The notes under the pieces are model-generated. The model saw only the letters and a program-made list of their open reading frames with translations. It did not search any database and was not told the DNA's origin. A program made the position numbers and the translations under genes. A DNA stretch of 64,000 nt from Clostridia bacterium (lineage in GTDB: Bacteria > Bacillota > Clostridia > Lachnospirales > Anaerotignaceae): NCBI GenBank assembly GCA_022651385.1, contig JALCQR010000001.1, forward strand, positions 186,001 through 250,000. The letters are read 5' to 3'. Positions 61,511-64,000 of the stretch are shown in pieces (position 1 is the stretch's first letter; the number at the start of each line of letters is the position of its first letter).

Positions 61511-62896
61511 ATGTTTCATAAAGCTTTAGATACAGTTAAAAAATATAATATGCTGTCTATAGGAGACAGTGTTGTATGTGGTGTATCAGGCGGCGCTGAC
61601 TCAACAGCACTATTGCTTTTTATGTGCAGCATAAGAGAAATTTACAAACTAAATATATTTGCCATACATGTACACCACGGAATAAGAGGAAAAGAAGCAG
61701 ATGATGACTGCCAATTTGTGGAGGAACTTTGTAAAAGCCTTGATGTACCCCTTACTGTTAAAAAGTATGCCATAATTGAAATTGCAAAACAAAGCGGACT
61801 TTCTGAAGAAGAAGCAGGCAGAAAGGCTCGCTATTATGAGTTTGAAGAGGAACGTAAAAAGCATGAAAACTGCAAGATAGCTATAGCTCATAACATGAAC
61901 GACCAAGCAGAGACAGTTTTAATGCGTCTTTGCAGAGGCTCCGGACTTACAGGGCTCTGCGGAATACGCCCGGTAAGAGGAGATATTATAAGACCTCTTA
62001 TTTTCTGTTCAAGAAGTGAAATTGAAGATTATTTAAAGGAAAAATGCCAAGATTTCAGAAACGACAGCACAAATTTTATGGAAGACTATACAAGAAACAA
62101 AATTCGGCTTAGGATTTTGCCGTATATTGAAAAAAACATAAACAGCGCGGCCACAAAAAACATTGCCAATGCCGCTACACTGCTTTTGGAAGATGAAATG
62201 TATATTGAAAATGCTGCCGTAAGAGCTTTTGAATATGCTTTGCTGGATATATCTGAAAAAAAAGTTACAATTGATTTAGCTAAGTTTTCTGAATTTGACA
62301 GAGTTATACAAAAACGAATTGTAAGAAAAGCAGCGTGGAAACTAAAAAGCGGAATAAAAGACGTTTCAAATGTACATGTGGAAGAAGTGCTTAAGCTTTC
62401 AAAAATGATTAAAGGACATTTTGACTTGCCTAACGGAATAAAAGCTGACTCAAGATACGGTAAACTTTCATTATCATTAAATGAAAATATAAAAGAAAGT
62501 ACAGGTTATTCGTATGAACTTTTGGAAGACAAGATTATTTATGTAAAAGAAGCAGGACTTTTTTTTGAATTAACCAGAAAAAACAAAAAAAATGAAAGTA
62601 ATTTAAACAATATGTATACGAAATCATTTGATTATGATAAAATAAGCGGTGTTGCCTATGTTAGGACAAGAAAACAAGATGATAAAATAAGTATTAATAA
62701 AAATGGTAATTCAAAAAAAATAAAAAAACTTTTTATCGACTGCAAAATACCTGCTGAAAAACGTGACAGTATACCTTTAATAGCTTTTTCAAATGAGGTA
62801 ATATGGGCGGTCGGCATTAGATGCGGAACATACTATGAGGCATCAGAAAATACCAAAAATGTTTGCCATATTAATATTTGGAGGTTAAAAAAATGA
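61511..62896 (+). CDS. tilS: tRNA(Ile)-lysidine synthetase
   Basis: A 461-residue enzyme that lysinylates C34 of tRNA-Ile (anticodon CAU), changing its decoding from AUG to AUA. The P-loop S-G-G-A-D-S-T-A-L is at about residues 24-32, and the H-V-H-H-G-I-R-G and A-H-N-M-N-D-Q-A-E-T motifs are present. A C-terminal TilS_C domain ends W-R-L-K-K. ATG follows GAGGGT. The hpt start overlaps its stop (ATGA), and ftsH follows: the conserved Firmicutes order. Confidence 0.95.
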   Translation: MFHKALDTVKKYNMLSIGDSVVCGVSGGADSTALLLFMCSIREIYKLNIFAIHVHHGIRGKEADDDCQFVEELCKSLDVPLTVKKYAIIEIAKQSGLSEEEAGRKARYYEFEEERKKHENCKIAIAHNMNDQAETVLMRLCRGSGLTGLCGIRPVRGDIIRPLIFCSRSEIEDYLKEKCQDFRNDSTNFMEDYTRNKIRLRILPYIEKNINSAATKNIANAATLLLEDEMYIENAAVRAFEYALLDISEKKVTIDLAKFSEFDRVIQKRIVRKAAWKLKSGIKDVSNVHVEEVLKLSKMIKGHFDLPNGIKADSRYGKLSLSLNENIKESTGYSYELLEDKIIYVKEAGLFFELTRKNKKNESNLNNMYTKSFDYDKISGVAYVRTRKQDDKISINKNGNSKKIKKLFIDCKIPAEKRDSIPLIAFSNEVIWAVGIRCGTYYEASENTKNVCHINIWRLKK

Positions 62897-63423
62897 TTGA
62901 GAAAATAAGCACACTTATTTCGAAGGAGGAAATTGAACAGAAGGTCAGAGAAATTGCATCCCAGATTGAAAAAGAATATGAGGGAAAAGATATTCATTTT
63001 ATATGTGTTTTAAAAGGCGGGGTAGTATTTATGGTTGACCTTGCCAGAGCAATCAAGAAAAACGTATACATGCACTTTATGGATGTATCAAGCTACGGAG
63101 ACGATACAGAAAGCAGCGGAAACATAAAAATATTGATGGACCTTGATGAGCCTATAAAGGACAAGCATGTAATAATAGTTGAGGACATTATAGATTCGGG
63201 AAGAACTCTCAGCATACTTAAAAAACTGCTTTTAAGCAGAGGGCCTGCAAGCCTTAAAATTTGTACGCTTCTTGACAAGCCGGACAGAAGGGTTGCCAAC
63301 GTTGATATAGATTACACGGGATTTAAAATACCTGATGAGTTTGTTGTAGGCTGCGGCCTTGACTATGCTCAAAAATACAGGAACCTTGACTACATAGGCA
63401 TCATATCTTTTGAAGAAGAATAA
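62893..63423 (+). CDS. hpt: Hypoxanthine-guanine phosphoribosyltransferase
   Basis: A 176-residue purine salvage enzyme. The PRPP-binding motif V-I-I-V-E-D-I-I-D-S-G-R-T-L is at about residues 95-108. C-V-L-K-G-G-V-V-F near residue 42 holds the flexible-loop Lys, and the C-terminal V-G-C-G-L-D-Y-A-Q-K-Y-R-N-L is typical. I chose ATG 62893, which has GGAGG 8 nt upstream inside tilS and overlaps the tilS stop. Confidence 0.95.
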   Translation: MIEKISTLISKEEIEQKVREIASQIEKEYEGKDIHFICVLKGGVVFMVDLARAIKKNVYMHFMDVSSYGDDTESSGNIKILMDLDEPIKDKHVIIVEDIIDSGRTLSILKKLLLSRGPASLKICTLLDKPDRRVANVDIDYTGFKIPDEFVVGCGLDYAQKYRNLDYIGIISFEEE

Positions 63424-63542
63424 AAAATATTGATTTTGGATAAACAATAGATGTTTAAATGTGTTATTGCTGACTTTTTACCAATAATGGTATAGTCTTT
63501 TTGTTGCCTATTTTTTTTATATATGATAAAATATAAAACTGA

Positions 63543-63558
63543 CCGACAGAAGTGTCGG
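63543..63558 (+). promoter_or_regulatory. Hairpin in the ftsH leader
   Basis: CCGACA-GAAG-TGTCGG forms a 6-bp stem with a tetraloop about 33 nt before the ftsH start. A possible promoter with -10 GATAAAAT lies just upstream (near 63525). The hairpin has no T-run, so it is more likely an RNA-stability or regulatory element than a terminator. Confidence 0.45.
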
Positions 63559-63590
63559 CTTTGCAAAATATTAAACAGGGAGGCAGGATT

Positions 63591-64000
63591 TTGAAAAAAT
63601 ACTGGAAAAGTTTTGGCCTGTATGCCGTTATTTTCATGTTTGTATTAGTAATACTTGCTTTTATAAACAACGGATACACTGCTCCTCAGGTGCAGACGTA
63701 TACATACAGTGACCTTATAGAGAAAATTGAAAAAGGAGACGTTTCTAAATTACAGATAGAAAAAAGTACAGAGGCAAGTGACTACGGCACTGTTACGGCG
63801 CAGCTTAAAGACGGAACAGAAATAAAAACAAATGTTGCAAGTCTAAGCACTTTTTCAGATTATGTCAACAAAAAAATACTTGAAAATGGTCTTAATACAA
63901 CTGTTGAGGATATACCGAGAACAAATATGCTAAGCTCGATACTTCCCTCTGTGGTACTTATGATTCTTGCTGTTGCTCTTTTCTCATTTATGTTCCAAAG
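63591..64000 (+). CDS. ftsH: ATP-dependent membrane protease FtsH, N-terminal part (cut by window end)
   Basis: The first 136 codons of FtsH. The start is TTG 63591 behind GGGAGG. TM1 is at about residues 8-25 (Y-A-V-I-F-M-F-V-L-V-I-L-A-F). The extracytoplasmic FtsH-ext domain (about 28-110) begins T-Y-T-Y-S-D-L-I and has K-G-D-V-S-K-L-Q-I. TM2 starts at about residue 118 (S-S-I-L-P-S-V-V-L-M-I-L-A). The AAA and zinc protease domains lie beyond the window. The name rests on this N-terminal architecture plus the tilS-hpt-ftsH context. Confidence 0.9.
   Translation, partial: MKKYWKSFGLYAVIFMFVLVILAFINNGYTAPQVQTYTYSDLIEKIEKGDVSKLQIEKSTEASDYGTVTAQLKDGTEIKTNVASLSTFSDYVNKKILENGLNTTVEDIPRTNMLSSILPSVVLMILAVALFSFMFQ

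Overview
The window is a 64-kb chromosome segment of a low-GC, anaerobic, endospore-forming Firmicute, most likely class Clostridia (a Lachnospirales-type genome is my guess; no rRNA or tRNA gene is present to settle it). The evidence is the spore gene content (dipicolinate synthase dpaAB, a LysM-GH18 SleL-like cortex enzyme, a GerS-like lipoprotein next to alanine racemase, a cysteine-rich coat-type protein), the butyryl-CoA-dehydrogenase-type acyl-CoA dehydrogenase with EtfBA, the class III fructose bisphosphatase, S-layer homology and copper-amine-oxidase stalk domains, and the tilS-hpt-ftsH order.

Layout. 1-20.4 kb is host chromosome: flavin reductase, RsmF-type rRNA methyltransferase and YgiQ, threonine synthase, transketolase, ThpR, an acyl-CoA dehydrogenase/EtfBA operon behind a promoter with an 18-bp dyad, a FAD oxidoreductase, asparagine synthase, dpaAB, and an ECF sigma factor with an overlapping membrane partner. 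33.2-64 kb is host again: yebC, yigZ, coat-type protein, HtrA-like protease, SDR, GH18 enzyme, fbp-truA, a nitrogen module (glnA, ANTAR regulator, ammonium transporter fused to P-II), a two-component system, a large Asp-rich repeat SLH protein, an amidohydrolase, an ABC-F ATPase, nitroreductase, acpS-nnr-gerS-alr-mazF, tilS-hpt and the start of ftsH.

Between them lies a ~12.8-kb integrated element (20402-33234). It uses the last 16 bp of yebC as its attachment core; the core is duplicated at both ends, and a 17-bp arm-type repeat sits just inside each end. Its order is integrase, secreted protein and XRE repressor on the minus strand, then a divergent promoter with perfect operators, then Cro-like protein, excisionase-like protein, a 26-aa membrane peptide, a RecA-fold replication ATPase whose 3' end carries iteron-like repeats, six small genes, a candidate small RNA, an orphan XkdP-type tail protein, a sigma-70-family protein, a polytopic membrane protein, and at the right end a two-gene pair that I read as the Kiwa anti-phage system (kwaA-kwaB). 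There are no capsid, terminase, portal or conjugation genes. This plan resembles a phage satellite (PICI-like) carrying a defence cargo. Two similar hairpin arrays within the island (22.37-22.57 and 29.02-29.21 kb) keep their hairpin positions while stem sequences differ, which makes them a candidate undescribed structured RNA or DNA element.

The nitrogen module is a coherent regulatory unit. glnA has a promoter, then at once a terminator hairpin ahead of the ribosome binding site. Its downstream gene encodes an ANTAR RNA-binding protein with a degenerate receiver. The amt-P-II gene has its own leader with a hexaloop hairpin (A1, G4) inside a terminator-like stem. This is what ANTAR-controlled attenuation would look like.
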